Assembly: GCA_964535305.1 (NCBI GenBank)
Contig: CAZHTF010000024.1
Span: 1-37,945 of the forward strand
Source of the DNA: CAZHTF01 sp964535305
GTDB taxonomy: Bacteria; Planctomycetota; Phycisphaerae; UBA1845; Fen-1342
Length of the DNA stretch: 37,945 bases
Reading direction: 5' to 3'
A model generated the notes under the pieces. That model searched no databases. It had not been told where the DNA came from and saw only the letters and a program-made list of their open reading frames with translations. Both the position numbers and the translations under genes were made by a program. Positions 15,504 through 23,778 of this stretch are shown here, piece by piece. How positions within the stretch are numbered: position 1 is the first letter of the stretch; the number at the start of each line of letters is the position of its first letter.

Positions 15504-16595
15504 CTAGCGCTCGATCGCGCGGGCTGTCGCCGGGCGGGCCGCCAGGCACAGCCGCACCAGCCGCGTCAGCTTGTCGCGCACATCACTCAGATCCGGCTGA
15601 CCGTTCAAGGCGGTCTCGATCTCAGCGGCGGCGGTGCTGATCATGTCGAAGCCGTGCGTCCCGGCGCTGCCCTTGAGCTCGCGCGTCAGCGTCTGCAGCG
15701 CCGTAAGCTCCTTGCTGACGAAGGCCCGCTCCAGTGCCTGAATATCGTCGTGCAACCCTTCGACGAACGAATCGATGAATTCCGCCATGTCGGTATCGTG
15801 GATCAGCGAGCTGATCAGCGGCGATTCCTGCAGCGAGGCGATCGTGCCTTCGAGCGAGGCGCGTGTGAACGGCTTGGTCAGCACCGTCGTGAACCCGCCC
15901 TCCAGGCAGCGGGCCCGCGTCTGCTCGTTGTCGTCCGAGGTAAGCGCCACGATCGGCCGCATATAGCCGGCCTGCCGCAGCGATCTCACAAGCTCCAGGC
16001 CGTTCGTGCCCGGCAGTTCGAGCTTCAGCATGACAATCGTGAAGCGCTCGGCCTGGGCCCGCTCGAGCGCCTGCTCCGCGTTTGGCACGTGCATCAGCTC
16101 GACGCCGCAGCTCTTGAGCATTCGTTCTGCGATGCGGAAGAGTTCGGGGTCGTCGTCGACCAGCAGCACGCGTGTATCCTGGGCACCGCGCGTGAACATG
16201 ACGATGTCGACCGGCGCGTCGAATTTCACACCCACTTCGTGCAGCGTCCCGGTTCCTGAGAGGTAGCGGCAGCGGGTGACCTTGCCGGTGCAGACGTGCG
16301 TCGAATTGTGGATGGTGCGCAGGTGCACACGGCAGACCGAGCCGGGGTAGACGAATTGCCCAACCACGAAGCCCACGCCGTTGCGGCTGATGTTGCGGGA
16401 AGTGACGCAGTGCGACTGCCACACGCCGCGGTCGGTCGGGAACTCGACCAGGATGGATGTGACGCGATACTTGAAGCGCTCCGCCCGGCGCGGCCCGATC
16501 GATTTGCTTTCGCCTGAGGATTGATCGAGCGCGTCCAGCGTGGCGCGCACGAAGTCGGCGTCTTTGCGGATCTTGCGTTCTGGCGTCTGCGGCAT
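15504..16595 (-). CDS. PilZ-REC-Hpt protein with both phosphoacceptor sites replaced
   Basis: A 363-residue protein with a PilZ domain (about 35-135; R36-x3-R40 and N68-x-S70-x2-G73, the c-di-GMP binding pattern with Asn for the usual Asp), a receiver domain (about 141-255) and a C-terminal Hpt-like four-helix domain (about 265-345). The receiver keeps its acidic pocket (DDD147-149), Thr/Ser (VALTSDD) and Lys (LTKPF), but the phosphoacceptor Asp is K191 (VMLKLELPGTNG). In the Hpt motif the phospho-His is R305 (TRELKGSAG). It is therefore unlikely to carry phosphate and may act as a c-di-GMP-responsive scaffold (inference). ATG 16595 has a strong GGGGGA site; an ATG at 16625 is possible but poorer. 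No flanking partner gene is obvious. Confidence 0.82.
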   Translation of the reverse strand: MPQTPERKIRKDADFVRATLDALDQSSGESKSIGPRRAERFKYRVTSILVEFPTDRGVWQSHCVTSRNISRNGVGFVVGQFVYPGSVCRVHLRTIHNSTHVCTGKVTRCRYLSGTGTLHEVGVKFDAPVDIVMFTRGAQDTRVLLVDDDPELFRIAERMLKSCGVELMHVPNAEQALERAQAERFTIVMLKLELPGTNGLELVRSLRQAGYMRPIVALTSDDNEQTRARCLEGGFTTVLTKPFTRASLEGTIASLQESPLISSLIHDTDMAEFIDSFVEGLHDDIQALERAFVSKELTALQTLTRELKGSAGTHGFDMISTAAAEIETALNGQPDLSDVRDKLTRLVRLCLAARPATARAIER

Positions 16596-16804
16596 CTGCG
16601 TTCCCCCACGCGGCTTCGACCGCATTCTCTCCCGGCCGACTCCTGATTGTGGTATCGAATCGCCGCCCGCGGCGCTTGAAAAGCCCGAATGCGGCGCCGG
16701 CCCGCCGCATGGACGCAGTATCGGAACCAGCTATCATTCCGCGGCCGCACTCGGCACAACGCCCGGCCGCGGCGCGTGTCCGAGAACGTGTCGCAGATTG
16801 CCGA

Positions 16805-18334
16805 ATGCCACGAGCCGCAGCCACCCAGTACCGGATCGCATGCGGGCCGCGGCGGCTCACGCTGAGCCTCGCCGGGCTCTGCCTGCTGGCTTGCGCCTGC
16901 ATCACCCCGGATCCGCGAAGATTCTTCCCGCTGGCGCCCGTGCTGCGCGGCGTCGACGACACAGGCGCGACGCTTCGCGGCTTTGACGTCGACGACGATG
17001 GGCGTGTCGATTACCGGGAACACCTCGACCCGCGCGGCTTCGCGGCAAAGGTCGCGATCGATCTGGACGGCGACGGCACGTGCGAGCTCACGCTCGACCG
17101 TCGCAGGTCGCTGCCGCAGCGCCGGCATCTGCTCGTGATCCTCGACAGCATCCCATATGAACTCGTCGCGCAGGCCTGGCAGCACGGCCGGCTGCGGCTC
17201 TTCCATCCGCCGCAACGCACGCTCGCCCCGTTTCCGGTCATGACCGATCCGGCCCTGGCGGAGTTCTTTGGCGTGTCGCCTTGTCCGGGCGTCGAGTCGA
17301 TGTACTACGACGGCCGCAAGCTGATCGGCGGCCTGGGTGTGTATCTCAGCCAGAATAACGCGCCCTGGATGGCGCAGATCGATATCGCCGCGCCGCAGCT
17401 CGACCACGGTCCGGCGTATCTCTACCCGGGGGTCTGGCTGGACCGCGAGCTGACCGCGATTCAGCAGCGCGTGCTGCAGCGCCGCGAGCCGCGGCTGACC
17501 GCATACGTTGTCAGCACCTCCGGCATCGGCGCGAAATTCGGGCGCGACGGGCACGTCGCCGCGCTGGTCCGGCTCGATTGCCTCTCGCAGGCGCTGCTGC
17601 ACGCGCTCCGCGGCGAGATCGAAATCACGCTGATGTCCGACCACGGTCACAACCTGTTGCCCAGCAAGCGGGCGTTGCTCGCGCGGCACCTGTGGCGCTG
17701 CGGCTGGAATGTGACCGATCGGCTGCGCGGCCCGCGCGATGTCATCTCGCCTGAATTCGGTCCGGTGAGCTGCGCCGCGGTGTACACGCGATCGCCCGAG
17801 GCGGTCGCACAGGATCTGGTGCTGACCGAGCCGGTCGAACTATGCCTGCTGCGCGACGCGTCGCAAGGCCTGCTGGTGCTCAGCCGCGAAGGCCGCGCCC
17901 GCATTGCCCGCTGCTGCGGCGGCTTCACGTATCAGCCCGAATGGGGCGATCCGCTCAAGCTCGCGGCGATCCTCGAAGGGCTGCGAGCGCGCGGCGCGGT
18001 GGCCAGCGACGGCTGCATCGACGACGCGGCCCTGTTTGATGCGACGCTGACGCACGACTTTCCCGATCCGCTGCAGCGCGCCTGGCGCGCGTTTGACGGC
18101 TTGTTCCAGAACACGCCGGATGTGCTCGTGTCGCTGCACGAGGGCTGGTTTGTCGGCAGCGCCGATTTCGAGCAGTGGATCGACATGTCCGCGGTGCACG
18201 GCAATCTGCGGCCGCGCGGCTCGTTCGGCTTCGTCATGTCGACTGTCGCCGCGTTCGAGCGCCCGCTGCGAATCGCCGACCTGGCGGCAGAGCTTCAAAA
18301 GCTGGGCGTGCCGCTTCAGAGGTCTGCGCCTTGA
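16805..18334 (+). CDS. Alkaline phosphatase/type I phosphodiesterase-fold lipoprotein with EF-hand loops
   Basis: A 509-residue protein with a predicted lipoprotein signal (SLAGLCLLAC, lipidated at C30). Two calcium-loop motifs follow: D61-x-D63-x-D65-G-x-x-D69-x2-E72 and D86-x-D88-x-D90-G-x2-E94. The catalytic domain shows the metal-site order of the alkaline phosphatase/nucleotide pyrophosphatase superfamily: D114 (VILDSIP), putative nucleophile T147 (PVMTDPA), D248-x-H250 (GRDGH) and D279-H280-x-H282 (MSDHGH). It should hydrolyse a phosphodiester or phosphomonoester, or transfer a phospho-group, at the cell envelope; the substrate is unknown. ATG 16805 begins the signal peptide; the frame is open further upstream in Arg-rich sequence. 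It is first in a coupled four-gene operon, and the next ATG is five bases after its stop. Confidence 0.72.
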   Translation: MPRAAATQYRIACGPRRLTLSLAGLCLLACACITPDPRRFFPLAPVLRGVDDTGATLRGFDVDDDGRVDYREHLDPRGFAAKVAIDLDGDGTCELTLDRRRSLPQRRHLLVILDSIPYELVAQAWQHGRLRLFHPPQRTLAPFPVMTDPALAEFFGVSPCPGVESMYYDGRKLIGGLGVYLSQNNAPWMAQIDIAAPQLDHGPAYLYPGVWLDRELTAIQQRVLQRREPRLTAYVVSTSGIGAKFGRDGHVAALVRLDCLSQALLHALRGEIEITLMSDHGHNLLPSKRALLARHLWRCGWNVTDRLRGPRDVISPEFGPVSCAAVYTRSPEAVAQDLVLTEPVELCLLRDASQGLLVLSREGRARIARCCGGFTYQPEWGDPLKLAAILEGLRARGAVASDGCIDDAALFDATLTHDFPDPLQRAWRAFDGLFQNTPDVLVSLHEGWFVGSADFEQWIDMSAVHGNLRPRGSFGFVMSTVAAFERPLRIADLAAELQKLGVPLQRSAP

Positions 18335-18339
18335 GTGCC

Positions 18340-19764
18340 ATGGCTGCATCGCCGGGTTGTTCTGCGAGCGGCGCGCAGCGGCTTGTGCTCACCGTACTGT
18401 CGCTGCTTGTGCTCAGCGGCTGTTTCCAGGAACGCTCGATTACGCTTCGGCCCGGCGACGATTTCATGCTTCAACCCGGCGACCAGGTCGCAGCTGCTGG
18501 CGACAGCGCTACGGTGCCCGCGGCGCGCGATCTGCGCGCCTGGCTCGAGGGCGTCCACGCGCGGCTTGCCAGACACCTGCCGCCGCTGGATGCGCGTGCA
18601 CGGCTCACGCACGAGCTCGCGGCGGATGGGGTAGCGCTCGACGTCGCCGCGACGTTCCTTCGTCCGTTCGCGTTGCAGCAATCGCTGCTGTGCAATCTCT
18701 CGGGCCTGGAGCACTCGGCGCAAGCGACCGGCGCCAAGCCGGCAATCACGCATCCGGCGCCAGACTGGCCGGGGTTCGAGCAAATTTGGATTCCGGTCGA
18801 GCCTGGTCTTTCGCTTTCGGCCCGGCTCGGCCTGGTGCGGGACGCCGCCACGCCGCGGGTTGCCGACTGCGTCGTGCTGCTGCCGGGGTTGCTGGGCGAC
18901 AACGCTGTGCTGCGCACGCGCGACGTCGGCGCGGCACTGCTTGCGCACGGCGTGCACGTCCTGGCGCTCGAGCTTCGCGGACATGGGCAGACCGAAGCGC
19001 GCTTCCCGGACGTCGCGTACAACTTCGGCGTGCTCGAAACGGGCGATCTGCTCGCGGTCGACGAATGGCTGCAGGCTCGGCCTTTCGTCCGCCTTACCGG
19101 CCTGGTCGGATTCTGCTGGTCGGCGAATCTGGCGCTGCTGGCGAGCTGGAGCGACGGCCGGCCGGATGCGGATCCGTTGATCCCGGAGCGGCTGGCGCGG
19201 CAGCTTCGTCCGCGCGGCGCTGCGCGGCATTTTCAGGCCGGTGTGCTGGCGTTTTCTCCTGTGCTGCGATTTGAGGAGATTGTCGAGTCCCTCGAGCGCG
19301 ACCGGTCGATGCTGGCCGACCCCATGCTCGACGCGCTGCAGGACACCATTCTGGATCGCATGCGCTACAAGCATTACGCCGCGCCGGACGGCAATCTGCG
19401 GCGTTTGATCGAGATCGAGTTTTCCCGCTCGCGTCTGAATTACCCCGGCGCTGTCGAAGAGGGGCTGCAATTCCTGCGGCTGCAGGAGCATCGCGGCAAG
19501 CCCGCCGGTCGCAAGCTCGAGTCCGCCCGCGTGCCGACGCTGATCGTGCACGCGGCGAACGATCCGATGGCTTCGCCGCAGGCCGTGGCGCAGCTCTGCG
19601 CCGATTCGGCCAATCGCAACGTCGCCGCGGTGATGCTGGCCGGCGGCGGACACGTCGGCTTCGCGCCCTATGCACGCCGCTATTTCTATGGTCTGATTCT
19701 GGCCTACTTTGACCCGCAGCGCGGGGTGGGGACGATGATGTCAGCACGGGGGACATTGAAATGA
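18340..19764 (+). CDS. YheT-like alpha/beta hydrolase lipoprotein with a cysteine nucleophile
   Basis: A 474-residue protein with a lipobox (LVLSGC, C28). The alpha/beta hydrolase core includes VVLLPGLLGDN, ALELRGHGQTEARFP, a nucleophile elbow, VHAANDPMAS (D408) and AGGGHVGF (H438). The GGHVGF end and overall layout resemble the YheT/EMB8 group. The elbow reads GFCWSAN, placing Cys259 where Ser is usual; a Cys nucleophile occurs in PHA synthases and dienelactone hydrolases. It is therefore a likely thiol-type esterase or acyltransferase of the envelope. Residues 40-140 before the core are unassigned. ATG 18340 follows the previous stop by five bases, and its TGA overlaps the next ATG (ATGA), so all are co-translated. 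Confidence 0.78.
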   Translation: MAASPGCSASGAQRLVLTVLSLLVLSGCFQERSITLRPGDDFMLQPGDQVAAAGDSATVPAARDLRAWLEGVHARLARHLPPLDARARLTHELAADGVALDVAATFLRPFALQQSLLCNLSGLEHSAQATGAKPAITHPAPDWPGFEQIWIPVEPGLSLSARLGLVRDAATPRVADCVVLLPGLLGDNAVLRTRDVGAALLAHGVHVLALELRGHGQTEARFPDVAYNFGVLETGDLLAVDEWLQARPFVRLTGLVGFCWSANLALLASWSDGRPDADPLIPERLARQLRPRGAARHFQAGVLAFSPVLRFEEIVESLERDRSMLADPMLDALQDTILDRMRYKHYAAPDGNLRRLIEIEFSRSRLNYPGAVEEGLQFLRLQEHRGKPAGRKLESARVPTLIVHAANDPMASPQAVAQLCADSANRNVAAVMLAGGGHVGFAPYARRYFYGLILAYFDPQRGVGTMMSARGTLK

Positions 19765-20708
19765 TCCTGGTGACCGGCGCCGCCGGCCTGTTGGGCCGCG
19801 AGCTGCTCGCGCAACTCGCCGCGCAGGGCGCTGCATGTCGCGGCGTCGATCGCAACGACGTCGGCGCGGGCGCGTTCGAGCGAATTCAGGGCGACCTGCG
19901 CGATTGGCAGGTCTGCGCCCAGGCTTGTGTCGGCGTGAAAGCGCTCGTGCATGCCGCCGCGGTTCAGCATCACAGCGGCGTGCCGCGCTGGGGCCGGGAG
20001 GCGTTCTTTTTGGCCAATGTGCGGATGACCGAGCCGCTGGTGGCCGCGGCGATTGCCGCCGGTGTGCGCCAGATCGTGCTGGTCTCCAGCGACATGGTCT
20101 ATGGCATGCCGATCAAGACGCCCGTGCCCGAGACGCACACGCCGCGCCCGATCGGCCCGTACGGCCGCAGCAAGCTGGCGTCCGAAGGCGTGTGTCTGCA
20201 GGCGCGAGCCGCGGGCGTGTGCGTCACGATCCTGCGGCCGCGGCTGATCGTCGGGCCGGGGCGACTGGGCGTGCTCAAGCGGCTCTTTGACCGCATCCGC
20301 GAAAATCTGCCCGTGCCCATGCTCGGCCGCGGCGAAAACCGCTACCAGATGGTGGCCGTCTCAGACGTCGCGTCGGCGTGTCGCTGCGCGCTGCAGCGAA
20401 TGCGCGACGGCGTGTTCAATCTCGGCTCGCAAGATCCGCCGCCGGTGCGCGAGCTGCTCGGCGAGCTGATCCGGCGAGCGCGTTCGACTTCCAGCCTGCG
20501 CGTCTTGCCGGCAAGCCTGGCGAACGCGGGCCTCTGGGCCCTGCACAGCGTGCGGCTGGCGCCGCTGGTGCCCGAGCAATTCCGCATCGCCAGCGTAGAC
20601 TACGTGCTCGATACGCGCCGGGCGCAGGAACAGCTCGGCTGGCAGCCGCAGCAGAACGACCTCGAAATGCTCTGGCAGGCGTATCAGACGTACGCGCAGC
20701 CTGCATGA
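19761..20708 (+). CDS. NAD-dependent epimerase/dehydratase (extended SDR)
   Basis: A 315-residue Rossmann-fold enzyme with the nucleotide-binding motif G6-x2-G9-x2-G12 (TGAAGLLG), the GDLRD acidic stretch, Ser at 109-110 (VLVSSDMVYG) and the catalytic Y134-x3-K138 (YGRSK). Extended SDRs of this type epimerise, dehydrate or oxidise nucleotide sugars or 3-beta-hydroxysteroid-like substrates; the specificity cannot be read here. The start ATG overlaps the preceding TGA by four bases and has GGGGGA about 8 bases upstream; its own stop overlaps the next ATG in the same way. The context of two lipoprotein hydrolases and a GT-C-like membrane protein favours a role in making or tailoring a surface glycan or lipid (inference). 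Confidence 0.9.
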   Translation: MILVTGAAGLLGRELLAQLAAQGAACRGVDRNDVGAGAFERIQGDLRDWQVCAQACVGVKALVHAAAVQHHSGVPRWGREAFFLANVRMTEPLVAAAIAAGVRQIVLVSSDMVYGMPIKTPVPETHTPRPIGPYGRSKLASEGVCLQARAAGVCVTILRPRLIVGPGRLGVLKRLFDRIRENLPVPMLGRGENRYQMVAVSDVASACRCALQRMRDGVFNLGSQDPPPVRELLGELIRRARSTSSLRVLPASLANAGLWALHSVRLAPLVPEQFRIASVDYVLDTRRAQEQLGWQPQQNDLEMLWQAYQTYAQPA

Positions 20709-23068
20709 ACCACGCGCCCGCCGCCGCGACTGCACCCGCCTCCGCCTGGAGCCGCATTGTCACCGGCAGCGCCGCGCTGCTGCTGCTGGCGGCGCTGCTG
20801 GCGGCGCACGGCTGGTCGCTGACCGACGGCACCGTGCTGGACGACCACTGGCATCAACGCAACCTTCGCGAGCACGGCTGGTCGCTCGGCGAGCTGCTGC
20901 GCAGCACGCGCATCGAGCCGGCCGAGTTCATTCACTGCTGGTGGCAGGAACGCGTGGTGTGCTGGGAGTATCTACGCCCAGTCTTCATTTTTTGCATGAA
21001 AGCCATCTACTTCGCCTGCGGCAATGATCCGTGGGGGCTGCACCTCTTCAGCATCGTGCTGCACACGCTCTCGACTGGCATGGTTTGGCGCCTGGCGCAG
21101 TGGCTGAGCGGGGCAAACTTCTGGAGCTGGCTGGCGGCGCTGCTCTTTGCGATCTACCCGCACGCCTCCATGACCGTCGCCTGGTCGTCGTCGCAGAATG
21201 CCGTGCTGCAGACCACGCTGACGCTCGCGGCGCTCTGCAGCTACCTCGCAGCCACGCGATTGCCGCGCTCAGAGAACCAGGCGCCACGATTGCCGCGGTC
21301 GGCCGGCGCCGCGCAGATTGGCGAGCTGCGGAATGCGCAGTCCGCTGCATTGAACGGGCGCTACCTGGCGCTCGCGGCGTTGTTCTGGATTGTGGCGCTC
21401 TTTACGCGCGAGAACGCGCTGATGCTGCCGGTGATCTGCGCCGCGCTCGAACTAACTCTGGGCGGTTGGGAACGCCTGCGGCGGCGCATCGGGGTGTATC
21501 TGACGGCCGCGGCGATTGGCGTCGCGTTCGTTGTTTGTCGCGTGTGGCTGATTCGCCAGCCGATGCCGGATGTGTACGTCCGTCGGCCCGAGGGTGACTG
21601 GCCAGAATACCTCGCCTGGTGCGCCGCCAAGCTGCTGCATTATGTGTGCACCTCGATCTGGCTCGCGCCGATGACGGTCGGCCCCACCGGACGCTACAAC
21701 CCCTGGCTCGAAGCGCCCGCCGACTGCGCCCTGATGCTCGGAATTGTCGGCGTGCTCGGCGGCGGATACTGGCTGGCGGCGCGGCGTCATCCCACCTACT
21801 GGGTCTGGCCGCTCTGGATCCTGCTCGCGGTCCTCCCGGTCACCCCCGTCATCGCCACGCCGCACAGCGGCTATCTCGGCGGCGTCGGTTTCGCGCTCGC
21901 GGCGCTGCTGGCGTGTACGACCGGCGGCGCGACGCAGCCGCGCTGGCCGCGGCACCTGGCCCGCGCGTTTGTGCTGCTGATCGCCGCCGGCATGGGTGTG
22001 CTGAGCATGTTCAACCGCTGGCAGTGGACTGGGATCATCGCCGCGGAGAAGTATGTGCCCGAATGGGTCGCGGTCGCGCCGCCAGCGCGCGACGCGCAGC
22101 ACGTTTTCTTCATCAATCTGCCGTTCGTGAACGTGTATTGCAAGCAACCGCTGATCGAGCGTCTTGGGCCATGGTTTGATGACGTGCGCGTGCACGCGCT
22201 GACTTTCGCACCGCAGCCTGTGATGATCGAGGAGCGCACCTTCGTCGAGCAGCTCGACGAGCGGCGGCTGCGGGTCGAGATCGAAGGGCAGGCGTATTTC
22301 TCTCGGCTGCTAGGCCGCTTTCTGATCGAAGGCTTTCGCGGAAAACGGCCATTCGAGACCGGCCAGATCATTCGCGGCGACGAATTCGACGTGCAGATCG
22401 AACGGGCCGACGACCAGGGCGTGCACGCGCTGACCTTCACATTCCGCCGACCGCTGCACGATGCGGCTTACGCGTTCTATCTGGGCTCGCCGGCGTGCGG
22501 GGCGGCGCGGCTTCGGTTCCTCAGCGACGTGGATCGCGCTGCGGAGGAGCCGATGACACGCGCAGCAGCGCCGCCGACTGAGACATCGCCAGCCGCGACG
22601 CAGATGCACACGGCGCAAGCGCCGCAGACGACTGAGCAACCGATCGCAATTGACCCGCAGCAGGTGCCGCTTGCCATAGCGGCGCTGCGATCGGCCGACA
22701 TCCGCGGATTGCCGACGCTGTTCGCTGCGCTGCACGGCGACGATCCGCTCATGGCAGCTGGGGCCGAGCAGGCGCTTCGCCCGTTCCTGGCGCAAATGGC
22801 GTCGATGCTCGGCGCGCGGGCGCAGCAGCTTCTGGACAGCCCAGGCGTCTCCGCGGCCGATTGGCGGCGGATCGAGCGCTGGTGCCGCGCGCACGTGACG
22901 CAGGCAGTAGTCGACCGCACGCTGCGGCGGCTGGATGAATTCAACTACCTGGTCGAGCTGCGCGAAGAAGTGCCGCACGCGCGGATGTGGGCCGCACTGG
23001 TCATCCGCAGCGATCTCTATCTGACCGGCCCGCCATTCGCCAATCTGCGCCGCCCGCGGCGCGACTGA
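20705..23068 (+). CDS. GT-C-like polytopic membrane protein with a large C-terminal domain
   Basis: A 787-residue protein. The first ~460 residues contain about ten hydrophobic helices, starting with one at 20-36. After it comes an Asp pair D46-D47 (LDDHWH) in the position where GT-C glycosyltransferases such as PMT, ArnT or PglL-like enzymes keep catalytic acidic residues in the first external loop. An Ala/Thr/Pro/Gln-rich linker (about 615-655) leads to a soluble C-terminal domain of about 130 residues without recognised motifs. GT-C enzymes use polyprenyl-phosphate sugars; isoprenoid precursor genes lie elsewhere in the window but not in this operon. It is last in the operon, with its start overlapping the epimerase stop by four bases. 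The assignment rests on topology and the Asp pair, so it is tentative. Confidence 0.6.
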   Translation: MNHAPAAATAPASAWSRIVTGSAALLLLAALLAAHGWSLTDGTVLDDHWHQRNLREHGWSLGELLRSTRIEPAEFIHCWWQERVVCWEYLRPVFIFCMKAIYFACGNDPWGLHLFSIVLHTLSTGMVWRLAQWLSGANFWSWLAALLFAIYPHASMTVAWSSSQNAVLQTTLTLAALCSYLAATRLPRSENQAPRLPRSAGAAQIGELRNAQSAALNGRYLALAALFWIVALFTRENALMLPVICAALELTLGGWERLRRRIGVYLTAAAIGVAFVVCRVWLIRQPMPDVYVRRPEGDWPEYLAWCAAKLLHYVCTSIWLAPMTVGPTGRYNPWLEAPADCALMLGIVGVLGGGYWLAARRHPTYWVWPLWILLAVLPVTPVIATPHSGYLGGVGFALAALLACTTGGATQPRWPRHLARAFVLLIAAGMGVLSMFNRWQWTGIIAAEKYVPEWVAVAPPARDAQHVFFINLPFVNVYCKQPLIERLGPWFDDVRVHALTFAPQPVMIEERTFVEQLDERRLRVEIEGQAYFSRLLGRFLIEGFRGKRPFETGQIIRGDEFDVQIERADDQGVHALTFTFRRPLHDAAYAFYLGSPACGAARLRFLSDVDRAAEEPMTRAAAPPTETSPAATQMHTAQAPQTTEQPIAIDPQQVPLAIAALRSADIRGLPTLFAALHGDDPLMAAGAEQALRPFLAQMASMLGARAQQLLDSPGVSAADWRRIERWCRAHVTQAVVDRTLRRLDEFNYLVELREEVPHARMWAALVIRSDLYLTGPPFANLRRPRRD

Positions 23069-23119
23069 CACCCGACACGCGCCGGCGCCGCGTCCACCCG
23101 CCGAGAATCGGCCCAGGTT

Positions 23120-23686
23120 TCAGCGGGCAAATTCGTCCCAGCGCCCGAAGCGCTGCCCTTCGATCTCCGGCGGTGCGACCGAGCGGATGCGCCAGCCCAA
23201 CGGCGTCTGCACGAACGTGATCCGCCAGGTCGAGCGCAGACCGCCGCCGAAGTTATCGACGCTGACATTCGCGAGGTACGCTGCTTTCGCGACGAATTGC
23301 TCACGCGTCGAGGATTCGATCTGCAAATGCATCCGCTGCAGCCAGTGAATCCGCAGCTTTGCCAATTGCTGCCGGGCAAGCTCGGCGAAGGTGCGGCGGT
23401 CGTACTGCTCGACGCTGAAATTCGAGGCGAGCGCGGTCTGCAGCGCCGTAGACCGGCCGACCAGAAAATCCTGCTCGATTCGCCAGAGCGTGTCCGCCGC
23501 GGCTTCGCGCTGCGTGACGACGAAAGTTTCCAGTATCAGCAGCGCGAGCCAGACGAGCAGGCCGATCTGCAGCGGGCGCGGGCTGTTTCCGCGGCGCCAC
23601 CAGGCCAGCAGCAGGAAATTCGCGACAAAGCCGCCGATCGCGAGCGTCCAGCGTGATTCGCAGCAGATCCAGGTCAGCGTGTCCAA
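23120..23686 (-). CDS. Small membrane protein with an extracytoplasmic domain
   Basis: A product of about 188 residues. Two hydrophobic helices (about 13-30 and 40-58) are followed by a soluble region of 125 residues ending in strands such as RSTWRITFVQTPLGWRIRSV, a pattern reminiscent of NTF2-like domains. No family recognised. The start is uncertain: the frame opens at TTG 23686 without a clear ribosome binding site. It converges on the membrane-protein gene (51-base gap) and is divergent from tmk (92-base gap). Confidence 0.6.
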   Translation of the reverse strand: MDTLTWICCESRWTLAIGGFVANFLLLAWWRRGNSPRPLQIGLLVWLALLILETFVVTQREAAADTLWRIEQDFLVGRSTALQTALASNFSVEQYDRRTFAELARQQLAKLRIHWLQRMHLQIESSTREQFVAKAAYLANVSVDNFGGGLRSTWRITFVQTPLGWRIRSVAPPEIEGQRFGRWDEFAR

Positions 23687-23778
23687 TTCTTGCTCACGTG
23701 CGGGTTGACCACAGCGCGCGGCGATTTCAGAGGATATCCGCGTTGTGGCACGCTGTCGGCTGCACTACGCTCTGACGC

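Noticed and set aside
23746..23760. Sigma-54-like promoter (TGGCAC with GC at the right distance) before tmk
   Set aside because: The -12 element reads CGGC rather than TTGC, and an essential nucleotide kinase is an unlikely sigma-54 target.
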